A DNA stretch of 64,000 nt from Bacteroidota bacterium (GTDB taxonomy: Bacteria; Bacteroidota; Bacteroidia; Flavobacteriales; Flavobacteriaceae): the NCBI GenBank assembly GCA_029557895.1, contig JAKQHT010000024.1, positions 37,602-101,601 of the forward strand, written 5' to 3'. Under the pieces are notes generated by a model. That model did no database searches, had not been told where the DNA came from, and worked only from the letters and a program-made list of their open reading frames with translations. How positions within the stretch are numbered: the first letter of the stretch is position 1; every line of letters begins with the position of its first letter. Positions 10,941-21,513 of this stretch are shown here, in pieces. A program made the translations under genes and the position numbers.

Positions 10941-13430
10941 ATGAACAAGCATCGCTTTTTTTTGGTCCTCTTTTTATGTTTCGGGCTTTCAATTTCTGCC
11001 CAACAAGTGACGTCCCCAAAAGATTTTTTGGGATATGAATTGGGCACTAGGTTTTCGCGTCACCATCAAGTAGTGGATTATTATAATAAGATTGCTGCAG
11101 AAGCACCTGGGAATATCATCCTAGAACAATATGGAACGACCTACGAGCACCGACCGTTGTTTCTTGCCTATATTTCTTCAATAGAAAACATTAAGAACAT
11201 TGAACGAATAAGAGAAAACAACCTGAAACAGACCGGTATGTTGGGTGGTACTTCCGGTACAAACGACATTGCCGTTGTTTGGTTGAGCTACAATGTGCAC
11301 GGCAACGAGGCATCGAGCACCGAGGCATCGATGAAAACCATTTATGAGTTATTGACAAAACATCAAGATTGGCTGGAAAATACCGTGGTAATTCTTGATC
11401 CTTGTTTGAATCCTGACGGTCGCGATCGTTATATTAACTGGTTTAACCAAACAACCGGAACACCTTACAACATAGACCAACAGGCTTCGGAACACAACCA
11501 GCCTTGGCCTTATGGGCGGTCAAACCATTACCTTTTTGACCTTAACCGCGATTGGTTTTGGGCATCTCAAAAAGAATCGCAGGCCCGAATCAAGATGTAC
11601 AACAAATGGTTGCCCCAAATCCATGTCGATTTTCACGAACAAGGTAGAAACGAACCGTATTATTTTGCACCCGCCGCCGAACCTTTGCACGAGATTATCA
11701 CGGACTGGCAACGCAATTTTCAAGTGGAAATAGGAAAAAACAACGCCAAATATTTTGATGAAAAAGGTTGGCTCTTCTTTACCCGGGAACGTTTTGACCT
11801 CCTTTACCCAAGCTATGGTGACACGTACCCGACATATTTGGGAGCCATCGGGATGACCTACGAACAAGCGGGACAGGCAGGGCTGGGCATTCTCAATGAC
11901 GAAGGTGAAATTGTTACCCTGGTGGACAGGGTGGCCCACCACACAACCACTGGGCTTTCTACCGTGGAAATCAGCTCAAAAAATGCCAAAAAGCTCAATG
12001 AAGAATTCAAAGAATATTTTGGATCCACTTCAACTATGAAAGAAAAAAGTTATGTGCTTCGAGGAAAACCCGATAAAATCGAAGCTTTAAAAAAACTTCT
12101 GGATCTGCATGAAATTCAGTACGGTAATGCCCAAAACACCAAGGTCAGTGGTGTTGTATATTCAACCCAAAAAAATGGAACATTCAACACCACCGCAGAG
12201 GATTTGGTCATCAACACCAATCAGCCAAAAGGCAGAATGGTCAAGGTGCTTTTTGAACCCAAAACCAAATTAGCAGATTCGCTTACCTACGACATCACGG
12301 CTTGGAGTTTGCCGTATGTATATGGTGTCGAGGCAATTTCGACCTCAACTCAGGTTCCAATGCGCCAGGTATCGTCCGAAAAACCTCAAACTTCTATTGA
12401 TGGATCAGCTGTAGCTTACATTGCCAAATGGGACAATATGACAGACGCAAAATTCCTTTCAGAATTGTTAAACCTCAACTTTAAAGTCCGTTTTACCGAA
12501 AAATCGTTCCAAACAAAAAGTCCTGAAGAAAACTTTGATAAAGGCTCACTAATAATTACCCGTGGCGACAACGGTGGCATAACAGATTTTGACACCAAAC
12601 TTGTCTCAATTGCAAACAAATTTAACAGGACACTTGTAGCCACCCATAGTAGTTTTTCAAAATCTGGCCCGGACTTTGGTTCACCCGACGTGAAACCCGT
12701 CAACAAGCCGAAAATTGCCGTGCTCTCCGGTGACGGTATTTCTACCTTGGGTTATGGAGAGGTATGGCATTTCTTTGAACAACAACTCTCGTATCCCGTT
12801 ACGTCGGTAAGGGTTGAAGACTTCAAAAATCTCAACCTATTCAAGTACAATGTACTGATACTCCCCGATGGCCGTTATGGCCGTTTGTTTGATGATAGCG
12901 CCATGGCACAATTAAAAGATTGGATAAGCAAGGGCGGTAAGCTCATTGCCATTGAAAGAGCGCTCAATGTCTTTGCCGACAAAGATGGTTTTGCCCTGAA
13001 ACACAACAAACCACAAGACACCACCGCAAAAAAGAACCTTGTCCCTTATGCACAAAGAGAACGCGAGTCTGCAAAAAATTTTATCTCCGGGGCAATTTTT
13101 AAAAGCCGAGTGGATACCACACATCCCATGGCTTTTGGTTATGAAGACTCCTATTTCACTCTAAAGCTTGACAACACTTCGTACAGCCTGCTTGAGAAGG
13201 GCTACAATGTGGCGTGGCTTGAAGACAACCCTAAACCCATATCGGGATTTGCCGGTAGCGAAGCCTTGAAAAATATTGGCAACTCTCTGGTTTTTGGAGA
13301 AGAACCATATGGCAACGGCAGCATTGTGTATATAGTGGACAATACCCTGTTCCGAAGTTTCTGGGAAAACGGCAAGCTCTTTTTTGTCAACGCAGTATTT
13401 ATGGTAAACAGTAATGGCTTTGGACTTTAA
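10941..13430 (+). CDS. M14-family zinc carboxypeptidase, secreted
   Basis: Signal peptide; NVHGNEASSTEASM, LNPDGRDRYINWFNQ, VDFHEQG metallocarboxypeptidase motifs. Confidence 0.85.
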   Translation: MNKHRFFLVLFLCFGLSISAQQVTSPKDFLGYELGTRFSRHHQVVDYYNKIAAEAPGNIILEQYGTTYEHRPLFLAYISSIENIKNIERIRENNLKQTGMLGGTSGTNDIAVVWLSYNVHGNEASSTEASMKTIYELLTKHQDWLENTVVILDPCLNPDGRDRYINWFNQTTGTPYNIDQQASEHNQPWPYGRSNHYLFDLNRDWFWASQKESQARIKMYNKWLPQIHVDFHEQGRNEPYYFAPAAEPLHEIITDWQRNFQVEIGKNNAKYFDEKGWLFFTRERFDLLYPSYGDTYPTYLGAIGMTYEQAGQAGLGILNDEGEIVTLVDRVAHHTTTGLSTVEISSKNAKKLNEEFKEYFGSTSTMKEKSYVLRGKPDKIEALKKLLDLHEIQYGNAQNTKVSGVVYSTQKNGTFNTTAEDLVINTNQPKGRMVKVLFEPKTKLADSLTYDITAWSLPYVYGVEAISTSTQVPMRQVSSEKPQTSIDGSAVAYIAKWDNMTDAKFLSELLNLNFKVRFTEKSFQTKSPEENFDKGSLIITRGDNGGITDFDTKLVSIANKFNRTLVATHSSFSKSGPDFGSPDVKPVNKPKIAVLSGDGISTLGYGEVWHFFEQQLSYPVTSVRVEDFKNLNLFKYNVLILPDGRYGRLFDDSAMAQLKDWISKGGKLIAIERALNVFADKDGFALKHNKPQDTTAKKNLVPYAQRERESAKNFISGAIFKSRVDTTHPMAFGYEDSYFTLKLDNTSYSLLEKGYNVAWLEDNPKPISGFAGSEALKNIGNSLVFGEEPYGNGSIVYIVDNTLFRSFWENGKLFFVNAVFMVNSNGFGL

Positions 13431-13476
13431 ACCAGATAAAACCACAAATCTCAAATTCTAAAATCGTTTTACAATT

Positions 13477-14787
13477 TCAATAAGCTTCAACAACTTCGCC
13501 ATATAGGTCAAAATCGGCCGCATCGGTAATTCGAACCATAGCAAATTCACCGGTCTTCAGGTAACATTTAGTGGCATCGATCAGCACTTCATTGTCCACA
13601 TCGGGCGAATCGAACTCTGTTCTCCCTACAAAGTAATTGCCTTCTTTTCGGTCTATGACCACCTTGAATTCTTTCCCTATTTTTTCTTGGTTCAATTCCC
13701 ACGAAATCTGCGATTGTAATTCCATAATCTGGTTGGCGCGTTGTTGTTTTACAGCTTCAGGGACGTCATCGACCAAATTGTAAGCATGAGTATTTTCTTC
13801 ATGAGAGTAGGTAAAACAGCCCAATCGCTCAAAACGCATCTCTTTTACCCAGTCTTTCAAAGTTTGAAAATCGGCTTCAGTTTCGCCGGGATAGCCCACT
13901 ATCAAAGTAGTTCTGATAGCCATTTCGGGTACGGTGTTTCGGAAATCCCGCAATAATCGGGTGGTCTTTTCTTTGGTGGTACCGCGACGCATCGATTTTA
14001 AAATAGGGTCAGAGATATGTTGCAAAGGGATGTCGATGTAGTTGCATATTTTGGGTTCTTTGCGCATTACTTCCAATACATCCATAGGAAATCCTGCAGG
14101 AAATGCATAATGGAGACGTATCCACTCCAAACCATCAACTTCTACAAGGTTTTCCAAAAGTTCGGCAAGATTGCGCTTTTTGTACAGATCCAATCCGTAA
14201 TAGGTCAAATCTTGCGCAATGAGTATCAATTCCTTGACTCCATTGGCAGTCAATTTTTTTGCCTCAAGGACCAATTCTTCAATAGGTGTGCTTCGATGTT
14301 TTCCTCGCATCAGCGGAATTGCACAAAAGCTGCAAGGTCGGTCGCAGCCCTCGGCAATCTTGAGATAGGCATAATTTTTGGGCGTGGTGGTCAACCGTTC
14401 GCCAATAAGTTCGTGTTTGTAATCTGCACCTAGTGCTTTTAATAAACTTGGCAGTTCTGTGGTACCGAAATACTGATCCACATCGGGTATTTCTTTCTGG
14501 AGATCGGGCTTGTAGCGTTCGCTCAAACATCCGGTAACGAACACCTTATCCACAATTCCTTGTTCTTTTTTCTGCATAAACTCCAGTATGGTGTTTATGC
14601 TCTCTTCTTTGGCGTTATTGATAAAACCACAAGTATTGATGACCACAATGTTTCCTTCTTGCTCGTGCACTACATCTTTGCCACTGGCCTTTAGCTGGCC
14701 CATAAGCACCTCACTGTCATATACGTTTTTGCTACATCCCAACGTTACAACATTGATACGGTTTTTCTTGAGCGATTTTGTTCTCAT
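13477..14787 (-). CDS. rimO: Ribosomal protein uS12 methylthiotransferase RimO
   Basis: VVTLGCSKNVYDSEVLMGQL and radical-SAM CDRPCSFCAIP; start at MRTKSLKK. Confidence 0.95.
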   Translation of the reverse strand: MRTKSLKKNRINVVTLGCSKNVYDSEVLMGQLKASGKDVVHEQEGNIVVINTCGFINNAKEESINTILEFMQKKEQGIVDKVFVTGCLSERYKPDLQKEIPDVDQYFGTTELPSLLKALGADYKHELIGERLTTTPKNYAYLKIAEGCDRPCSFCAIPLMRGKHRSTPIEELVLEAKKLTANGVKELILIAQDLTYYGLDLYKKRNLAELLENLVEVDGLEWIRLHYAFPAGFPMDVLEVMRKEPKICNYIDIPLQHISDPILKSMRRGTTKEKTTRLLRDFRNTVPEMAIRTTLIVGYPGETEADFQTLKDWVKEMRFERLGCFTYSHEENTHAYNLVDDVPEAVKQQRANQIMELQSQISWELNQEKIGKEFKVVIDRKEGNYFVGRTEFDSPDVDNEVLIDATKCYLKTGEFAMVRITDAADFDLYGEVVEAY

Positions 14788-14951
14788 ATCTATTTCCCAC
14801 AAAAGCAGGAATACCATTAATTTAATTGTCGAAGGTGCAAAGATACACAATGATTTAAGATTTTTGGTTTGACATACCGGAATCGAATATTAACAACCAA
14901 AACTTTAAACCATTCGTATATTAAGTTAGTCATACCTAAAAGCTCAATACC

Positions 14952-16040
14952 ATGAACACCAAACTATTCCCCTTGCCTTTATTGTTTTTTCTTTTTCTTT
15001 TGAATTGTGCTTCCGACGATCCAACACCACCCGACGATACCCCCGATAGTGCTCATACATATTTCCCGCCCATTGGTTCTGACACCTGGGAAACAATAAC
15101 CGCCACTGAACTTGGTTGGAACGAAAACCAGATACAGCCATTACTCGATTTTTTGGAAGAAAAACACAGTAAAGGATTCATCATGCTTTACGATGGCAAA
15201 ATTGTGGTTGAAGCCTATCTGAACGGCCATTTTGCTACAATGCCCTGGTACTGGGCAAGCGCTGGCAAGACCTTAACGTCCACCGTTTCGGGTATTGCGC
15301 AAGCCGAGGGGCTGCTCGACATCAACGATAAGGTTTCGGACCATCTCGGTACAGGATGGACGAGTGCGCCATTAGAAAAAGAAAACCTAATCAACTGCAA
15401 GCATTTGCTATCGATGTCCTCCGGTCTGAATGATGCTTTAGGCGATGACGTTTCGCCACCAAACCTCCAATATGTATCTGATGCGGGAACACGTTGGGCT
15501 TATCACAATGTCTATGTAAAAATGCAAGATGTGGTAGCAGCAGCCAGCAATCAATCTTGGACCGATTACTTCAATGCCAAATTAAAAAACCGAATTGGGA
15601 TGGGCGGCACTTGGATTTCGCAAAATGCTTTGAGGGTTTACTGGAGCAACACGCGAAGTATGGCACGCTTTGGGCTGATGGTCTATGCCAAAGGAAAATG
15701 GGAAAACACCCAGATAGTCCCCGAGGCATTTTTGAACGAAGCTACCAATACCTCGCAAAACATCAACCTTGCCTATGGTTACTTATGGTGGATCAATGGC
15801 AAACCATCATACCACTTGCCCATGGTCCAGTTTGAGTTTCAGGGCGAATTGATTCCAAACGCTCCAGCAGATATGTACGCTGCTCTGGGCAAGAACGACC
15901 AGAAACTTTATATTGTGCCAAGCAAAAAATTGGTCATCGTGCGAATGGGTGAAGTGGCAAACCCCGAAAACCCTACTTTTGGGCTTTCTGGGTTTGATGA
16001 AGCACTTTGGGATAAAATCAATGCTGTTATAGGTCTTTGA
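14952..16040 (+). CDS. Serine hydrolase (class C beta-lactamase-like), lipoprotein
   Basis: Lipobox LLNCAS; YWASAGKTLTS (SxxK-like), YHN motif. Confidence 0.8.
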   Translation: MNTKLFPLPLLFFLFLLNCASDDPTPPDDTPDSAHTYFPPIGSDTWETITATELGWNENQIQPLLDFLEEKHSKGFIMLYDGKIVVEAYLNGHFATMPWYWASAGKTLTSTVSGIAQAEGLLDINDKVSDHLGTGWTSAPLEKENLINCKHLLSMSSGLNDALGDDVSPPNLQYVSDAGTRWAYHNVYVKMQDVVAAASNQSWTDYFNAKLKNRIGMGGTWISQNALRVYWSNTRSMARFGLMVYAKGKWENTQIVPEAFLNEATNTSQNINLAYGYLWWINGKPSYHLPMVQFEFQGELIPNAPADMYAALGKNDQKLYIVPSKKLVIVRMGEVANPENPTFGLSGFDEALWDKINAVIGL

Positions 16041-16046
16041 TGCGAA

Positions 16047-17000
16047 TTACTTAAAAAAGGAATCTACAAATTCAAACTTATTAAAAACCTGAAGATCATC
16101 AATCCCCTCTCCCACACCTATATATTTCACGGGAATCTGAAACTGATCGGAAATACCGATAACCACTCCTCCTTTTGCGGTACCGTCCAACTTGGTAACT
16201 GCAAGTGAGGTTACTTCGGTTGCTGCGGTAAATTGTTTGGCTTGCTCAAAGGCATTTTGGCCTGTAGAACCATCCAATACCAACAATACGTCGTGTGGCG
16301 CATCGTCGACCACCTTTTGCATCACCCGTTTTACTTTGGTAAGCTCGTTCATGAGATTGATCTTATTGTGCAATCTGCCAGCAGTGTCTATTATCACCAC
16401 ATCTGCGTTTTGGTTTACCGCGCTTTTAATGGTATCGAAGGCCACTGATGCTGGATCACTGCCCATATTTTGGCGCACCATTGGGACACCCACCCTATCT
16501 GCCCACACCTGAAGCTGGTCGATGGCGGCAGCCCTAAAGGTATCGGCAGCACCCAAAACCACGTTGAATCCTTGTTTTTTAAATTGCGAAGCCAGCTTGC
16601 CAATAGTCGTTGTTTTACCGACGCCATTGACACCTACAACCATAATCACGTACGGTTTTTTATGTTGAGGAAGTGAAAATTCAGTTGCATTGCCAGTATT
16701 GGTTTCCGAAAGCAGTCCCGCAATTTCTTCACGCAATATCTTGTTGAGTTCGGAAGTGCCAAGATATTTGTCTTTGGCAACTCGCGCTTCTATGCGCTCG
16801 ATGATTTTCAAGGTCGTAGCGACACCCACATCACTCGACACCAGAACTTCCTCTAAATTATCGAGGACATCATCATCGACCTTTGACTTTCCGGCTACGG
16901 CCTTGTTGAGCTTTGAAAAAAACGAGGTTTTGGATTTTTCCAGGCCTTTGTCCAGGGTCTCTTTTTTATCTGAAGCGAATATTTTTTTAAAAAAACTCAT
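16047..17000 (-). CDS. ftsY: Signal recognition particle receptor FtsY
   Basis: VVGVNGVGKTTTIGKLA, DTFRAAAIDQL, DTAGR; start at MSFFKKIF. Confidence 0.95.
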   Translation of the reverse strand: MSFFKKIFASDKKETLDKGLEKSKTSFFSKLNKAVAGKSKVDDDVLDNLEEVLVSSDVGVATTLKIIERIEARVAKDKYLGTSELNKILREEIAGLLSETNTGNATEFSLPQHKKPYVIMVVGVNGVGKTTTIGKLASQFKKQGFNVVLGAADTFRAAAIDQLQVWADRVGVPMVRQNMGSDPASVAFDTIKSAVNQNADVVIIDTAGRLHNKINLMNELTKVKRVMQKVVDDAPHDVLLVLDGSTGQNAFEQAKQFTAATEVTSLAVTKLDGTAKGGVVIGISDQFQIPVKYIGVGEGIDDLQVFNKFEFVDSFFK

Positions 17001-17090
17001 GATGCATTTTGTTTCTTTTCGGGAGTCAACAATCGAGCCTAATCTATAAACCTGAAAATTTGTCATTCCACAGGGTCAAATATAGGCATA

Positions 17091-17121
17091 AAAAAAACTG
17101 CTTTCAAAATAGAAAGCAGTT
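17091..17121 (-). terminator. Rho-independent terminator of rpmB-rpmG-DUF4295 operon
   Basis: AACTGCTTTC-loop-GAAAGCAGTT followed by T-run on minus strand. Confidence 0.85.
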
Positions 17122-17145
17122 GCGGGAATATAGTGTGTATATATT

Positions 17146-17298
17146 TTAGTTTTTCTTTAAAAAATCGTCCACAAATTCTGGAGCCATTACGGACTCAACG
17201 AACGTATAGGCACCTGTTTTTGGCGATTTAACCATCTTGATTGCTTTGGTCAACCTTTTTGAGGATGTCTGTAAGGATGCTACTGTCTTCTTTGCCAT
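17146..17298 (-). CDS. Small DUF4295-family protein (candidate Bacteroidota ribosomal protein)
   Basis: 50-aa ORF MAKKTVASLQTSSKRLTKAIKMVKSPKTGAYTFVESVMAPEFVDDFLKKN, absent from the supplied ORF track; immediately downstream of rpmG. Confidence 0.85.
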   Translation of the reverse strand: MAKKTVASLQTSSKRLTKAIKMVKSPKTGAYTFVESVMAPEFVDDFLKKN

Positions 17299-17306
17299 GG
17301 CTTAAA

Positions 17307-17489
17307 TTATTTTATTTCTTTATGAACTGTCATACGTTTAAGGATGGGGTTGAATTTTTTCAACTCCATACGGTCGGGCGTATTTTTTTTGTTTTTTGTG
17401 GTAATGTACCGTGACGTTCCGGGCATACCAGACTCCTTGTGCTCAGTACATTCCAATATAACCTGTATTCTATTGCCTTTTTTTGCCAT
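17307..17489 (-). CDS. rpmG: 50S ribosomal protein bL33
   Basis: [21 protein letters not shown]...[22 protein letters not shown]. Confidence 0.95.
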   Translation of the reverse strand: MAKKGNRIQVILECTEHKESGMPGTSRYITTKNKKNTPDRMELKKFNPILKRMTVHKEIK

Positions 17490-17516
17490 TGTCTTAACTT
17501 TTTAGCTTGTGGCCGT

Positions 17517-17753
17517 TTATTTTAAAAATCCTTTGCTTTTTGCTTCTTTGATAGCCGCAGATATGCCAACTCTGTTGATGGTCTTCAATGCTGCCGTCGA
17601 AACCTTTAAGGTCACCCATTTATCCTCTTCAGGAATGTAAAAACGTTTTTTGATGAGGTTAGCATCAAACTTGCGTTTTGTCTTGTTCATCGCATGGGAA
17701 ACATTGTTTCCTACCATTGCTTTTTTTCCGGTCAGTTCACAAACTCTTGACAT
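17517..17753 (-). CDS. rpmB: 50S ribosomal protein bL28
   Basis: MSRVCELTGKKAMVGNNVSHAMNKTKRKF. Confidence 0.95.
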   Translation of the reverse strand: MSRVCELTGKKAMVGNNVSHAMNKTKRKFDANLIKKRFYIPEEDKWVTLKVSTAALKTINRVGISAAIKEAKSKGFLK

Positions 17754-17793
17754 TCTTCTTTAACTTTAAAATGTGTTATTTCAAAACAGGGTG

Positions 17794-17821
17794 CAAATTT
17801 AGTAAAACTTTACTATTCCAA
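17794..17821 (-). promoter_or_regulatory. Bacteroidota-type promoter for rpmB operon
   Basis: TTG (17819-17821) N17 TAAATTTG (17794-17801). Confidence 0.6.
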
Positions 17822-17834
17822 CAAACTAATGGCC

Positions 17835-19079
17835 CTACTTTTTTAAAATTTCTTTATGGAGCATTTCGAGAGCTTTTGCAGTGGCACGCTGGACGACTTT
17901 TTCTCGGTGGTCTCCAAAGTTAAAAATCTCTGAAAACACATCGGTTTTAGTAGCCAAGGCAATGCACACAGTACCGACTTCGGCCTCTGAATCGCCTTTG
18001 GTAGGGCCGGCGTTCCCGGTAGTGGCAAGGGCATAATCTGTTTCAAACAATGCCCGCGCCGATTGGGCCATAGCTTCTGCCACTTCTTTACTGACCACCG
18101 AAAATTGTTCTATAAGCTCGGGCCGAACACCCAAAATCTTGATTTTTGATTCGGTGGCATAACACACCACACCGCCTTTAAAATATCGTGATGCTCCGGC
18201 AATGGCAGTAAACGATGCGGCAATCTTTCCGCCGGTACAACTCTCTGCAACGGCTACGGTCTTTTGCATTTTGGCCAAGTGGTTACCGATAACGGCATCG
18301 ATGGTGCCTTCATCTTCAAAACCCACAAAATAGTCTTTTATCAAAGGCATTAAAAGCTCAACATGCTGTTTAATAGCCTGTTCAATCATACGGCCATTAT
18401 CAGATTTTGCTGACAAACGCAAACGTACCCTACCGAAATTGGGCAGATATGCAAGATGGATGAACGACGGCAATGCATCTTCCCACGACGCTATCATTTC
18501 GGCAAGTTTGCTCTCGCCAATACCGTGTGTAAGGATGGTTTTGTGCTGAATGAACGGTAAACGGTAGCGTTTTTGCAACCTCGGCATGACTTCCGATGTC
18601 ATCAATGCTTTCATCTCAAAAGGCACACCGGGCAACGAGATGATTGTTTTTGCAGCTTTGTCAAACCACATACCGGGCGCACTGCCGTGCAAATTCATCA
18701 AAACCTGTGCTTTGGACGGCACCAGAGCTTGGTCGAGATTTAACTGTGACGGTGTCTGGTTAAATTGTTTCCAAAGTCTGTTTATATTTTTTGTTACGGA
18801 CGCATCCCTGACCAATTGGTCTTCAAAATATTCGGTAAAGGTTTTTTTGGTAACGTCGTCTTTTGTTGGTCCCAAGCCGCCCGTAACGATGATGATATCG
18901 GCACGGCTTTCAGCTTCTTGCAATGCTGTTTTGATGTGTGTGCTTTGGTCCTGAACCGAAGTGACCTGATGTACGGATACACCTATCTTATTGAGACATT
19001 TGGCTATATAGGCGGAATTGGTATCAACGACCTGCCCAATCAGGATTTCGTCGCCGATGGTAATAATCTCGGCAAACAT
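17835..19079 (-). CDS. cinA: CinA family protein (nicotinamide-nucleotide amidase / competence-damage inducible)
   Basis: MFAEIITIGDEILIGQVVDTNSAYIA, TGGLGPTKDDVT, AESCTGGKIA. Confidence 0.93.
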   Translation of the reverse strand: MFAEIITIGDEILIGQVVDTNSAYIAKCLNKIGVSVHQVTSVQDQSTHIKTALQEAESRADIIIVTGGLGPTKDDVTKKTFTEYFEDQLVRDASVTKNINRLWKQFNQTPSQLNLDQALVPSKAQVLMNLHGSAPGMWFDKAAKTIISLPGVPFEMKALMTSEVMPRLQKRYRLPFIQHKTILTHGIGESKLAEMIASWEDALPSFIHLAYLPNFGRVRLRLSAKSDNGRMIEQAIKQHVELLMPLIKDYFVGFEDEGTIDAVIGNHLAKMQKTVAVAESCTGGKIAASFTAIAGASRYFKGGVVCYATESKIKILGVRPELIEQFSVVSKEVAEAMAQSARALFETDYALATTGNAGPTKGDSEAEVGTVCIALATKTDVFSEIFNFGDHREKVVQRATAKALEMLHKEILKK

Positions 19080-19085
19080 GTTTTG

Positions 19086-19427
19086 TCAGAGATTGAAATC
19101 GTGTTTTATCTCTTCGACGGCTTTTTCTATGGCGGCCAGGACAATTTTCAATTTACCAGAGACATCCAAATCTTTCTTTTCAAACTTCCCCCAATCTTGC
19201 ACTTCGATTAGGTCTTCCAAAACACCAAGTTCAAAGAGATCCACTGTGGGTTTCATCTTGTGGGCCGCTTGGTAAGCCGTATAATAATCTTTATCGGCCA
19301 CTGCTTTTTTGAGGCGAGAGGCATCTTCCGGCACTTCTTCCAGAAACGCTGCGGCAAGTGCCGCAACAAAATCGCTATCGCCATCCGCAAGCTCGCGTAC
19401 CCTGAAGAGTTTATAGTGTTTTTCCAT
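19086..19427 (-). CDS. Hpt (histidine phosphotransfer) domain protein
   Basis: AYQAAHKMKPTVDLFELGVLEDLIE, Hpt-like AHKLKP. Confidence 0.75.
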   Translation of the reverse strand: MEKHYKLFRVRELADGDSDFVAALAAAFLEEVPEDASRLKKAVADKDYYTAYQAAHKMKPTVDLFELGVLEDLIEVQDWGKFEKKDLDVSGKLKIVLAAIEKAVEEIKHDFNL

Positions 19428-20039
19428 TTATTTGATTGTTAGCTTAAACATTTCGTTGTCTTCGATAAAACCCGTGAGCTCGTCTCCGGTCTCTACCCTG
19501 CCGACCCCGCTGGGCGTCCCGGTAAAGATAATATCTCCTGTCTTTAATGTAAAATATTTTGAAATATATTCGATAAGTTCATCGATTTTCCAAAGCATTT
19601 GCGCGGTATTGCCCATTTGTACCGATGAACCGTTGCGCATCAACGAAAAGTTGAGATGCTGCAAATCATCGAAATTTTTCTTTGAGATCCACGTGCCAAC
19701 TACCGCCGAACCGTCAAAAGCTTTGGCACGTTCCCATGGCAATCCTTTCGATTTTAGGTCCTCTTGCAGGTCGCGCGCCGTAAAGTCGATGCCAAGACCG
19801 ATCTCTTCATAATATTTGTGCGCAAATTTTTTGTCAATATGTTTTCCCACCCTATTGACCTTTACCAATACCTCGACCTCATAGTGTATCTCACTGGAAA
19901 AATCGGGGATGTAAAAGGGTTGGCCAACTTGCAACAGTGCCGTATCTGGCTTGAGGAAAATGACAGGCGTGTCGGGCCTGGCATTGCCGAGCTCTTCGAT
20001 ATGCTCCGAATAGTTTCTTCCTACACAGATGATTTTCAT
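19428..20039 (-). CDS. Fumarylacetoacetate hydrolase family protein
   Basis: MKIICVGRNYSEHIEELGN...PVIFLKPDTAL...GIDFTARDLQ...TGTPSGVG. Confidence 0.9.
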   Translation of the reverse strand: MKIICVGRNYSEHIEELGNARPDTPVIFLKPDTALLQVGQPFYIPDFSSEIHYEVEVLVKVNRVGKHIDKKFAHKYYEEIGLGIDFTARDLQEDLKSKGLPWERAKAFDGSAVVGTWISKKNFDDLQHLNFSLMRNGSSVQMGNTAQMLWKIDELIEYISKYFTLKTGDIIFTGTPSGVGRVETGDELTGFIEDNEMFKLTIK

Positions 20040-20119
20040 TACAATTAGGGATAAAGGTTCAAAGACCGCTCTGTTTACTTTATCTGGGACTTGGCCCAAA
20101 ACATTATTGTATTGTTATA

Positions 20120-20896
20120 TTAATCCAATTTATTGTTCAATGCTCTCAACTTAATTCCCGTAAGCACTTTTTTTGTATATAGCGGAAAATCGGCATTGAG
20201 AAGCCACCCAAAGTAGCCGGGCTCTTCATTGAGCACATCCTCGACCTTTTTGTTTTTGTGCTTTCCAAACGAAAAACATTCCTCACCGTTTTTATTATAT
20301 GTGATAAATCCGGCAAAATCGGCAAACTCTTTTCGCGAACTGAATTCTGCCAGAAATTTTATGTCATTTTCGAGTGCGCCGTATCTTTCTATTTGTGCTT
20401 TCAGCACTTCATAAGTGGCAATGGTATCGGCTTCGGCACTGTGCGCATTATCAAGGTTTTTATTGCAATAAAACATATATGCCGCCGATAACGTGCGCTG
20501 TTCCATTTTATGGAAGATATTTTGGACATCGACCGCAACACGGTTTTTCATATCAAAATCCACATCGGCCCGCAACATTTCTTCTGCCAACAGTGGAATA
20601 TCAAAGCGGTTGGAATTGAACCCTGCCAAATCTGCGTCTTTAATGAGGTGGTAAACTTCTTTTGCCAATTCTTTGAACGTGGGTTTGCCAGCCACATCAG
20701 CATCCGAAATACCATGCACGGCGGTAGCATCCTTGGGAATGGGAATGGTGGGGTTGACCAACCAGGTCTTGCTTTCTTCCTTACCGTCCGGATGGATTTT
20801 GAGGATAGAAATTTCCACAATCCTATCGTTTGTGATGTTGACACCCGTGGTTTCGAGGTCAAAAAAACAAATTGGCCTGTTGAGGTTGAGTTTCAT
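20120..20896 (-). CDS. 3'-5' exonuclease (DnaQ/epsilon-like)
   Basis: CFFDLETTGVNITNDRIVEISI, AVHGISDADV, GFNSNRFDIPLL, HSAEADTIAT. Confidence 0.9.
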   Translation of the reverse strand: MKLNLNRPICFFDLETTGVNITNDRIVEISILKIHPDGKEESKTWLVNPTIPIPKDATAVHGISDADVAGKPTFKELAKEVYHLIKDADLAGFNSNRFDIPLLAEEMLRADVDFDMKNRVAVDVQNIFHKMEQRTLSAAYMFYCNKNLDNAHSAEADTIATYEVLKAQIERYGALENDIKFLAEFSSRKEFADFAGFITYNKNGEECFSFGKHKNKKVEDVLNEEPGYFGWLLNADFPLYTKKVLTGIKLRALNNKLD

Positions 20897-21456
20897 TTTT
20901 GGTCCATTTTTGGCAAAGATAGGGAGATAAATTAAGAACGGTGCTTTTATATGCCGGGCGATTTGAATTTTAAATGAATTCTGTTTGGGCCGGTCATCTG
21001 CTTTTCAAAATAATACCCGGCAATTTCGAGAATTCAGAAAAAGAATGAAAATTTTCAAACAAAAATCCACATGTCCTTCGCATGCACTCACTGCAATGAA
21101 AACTCAAGTAATCATTTCAAAACACCTCTAAACCATCCACCGACCATCAAACAATAAAAATTGAACTCGAGTTAGTTGAAGATGGGACAACATTTGAAAT
21201 GGCGCAGAACAGAAACACCTGACCACTACATATTATCCCACACAACAGCAATCATTGATTATTTCAACTTGGGACATCACATTATATGCAATAAAACTTG
21301 ATCCTGAGCGGACATATTAAATTATTGCCATTTGGAGACAAATATGCAGCTTGAAAAAATTCTTATTGGCTCTGCTTTATCCATCCATTTTACACGAGGA
21401 AGTATAATAAACTTCAAAAAGAAAGAGAAATTTATTGTACCCTTTGATGAATTTAC

Positions 21457-21492
21457 AAAAAAAAACACTGCCTTTTGAGCAGTGCTTTTTTT
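21457..21492 (-). terminator. Rho-independent terminator after T9SS-sorted protein
   Basis: GCACTGC-TCAAAAG-GCAGTG flanked by A/T tracts. Confidence 0.8.
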
Positions 21493-21513
21493 GAAGTCAA
21501 TTACGGAAAAAGC

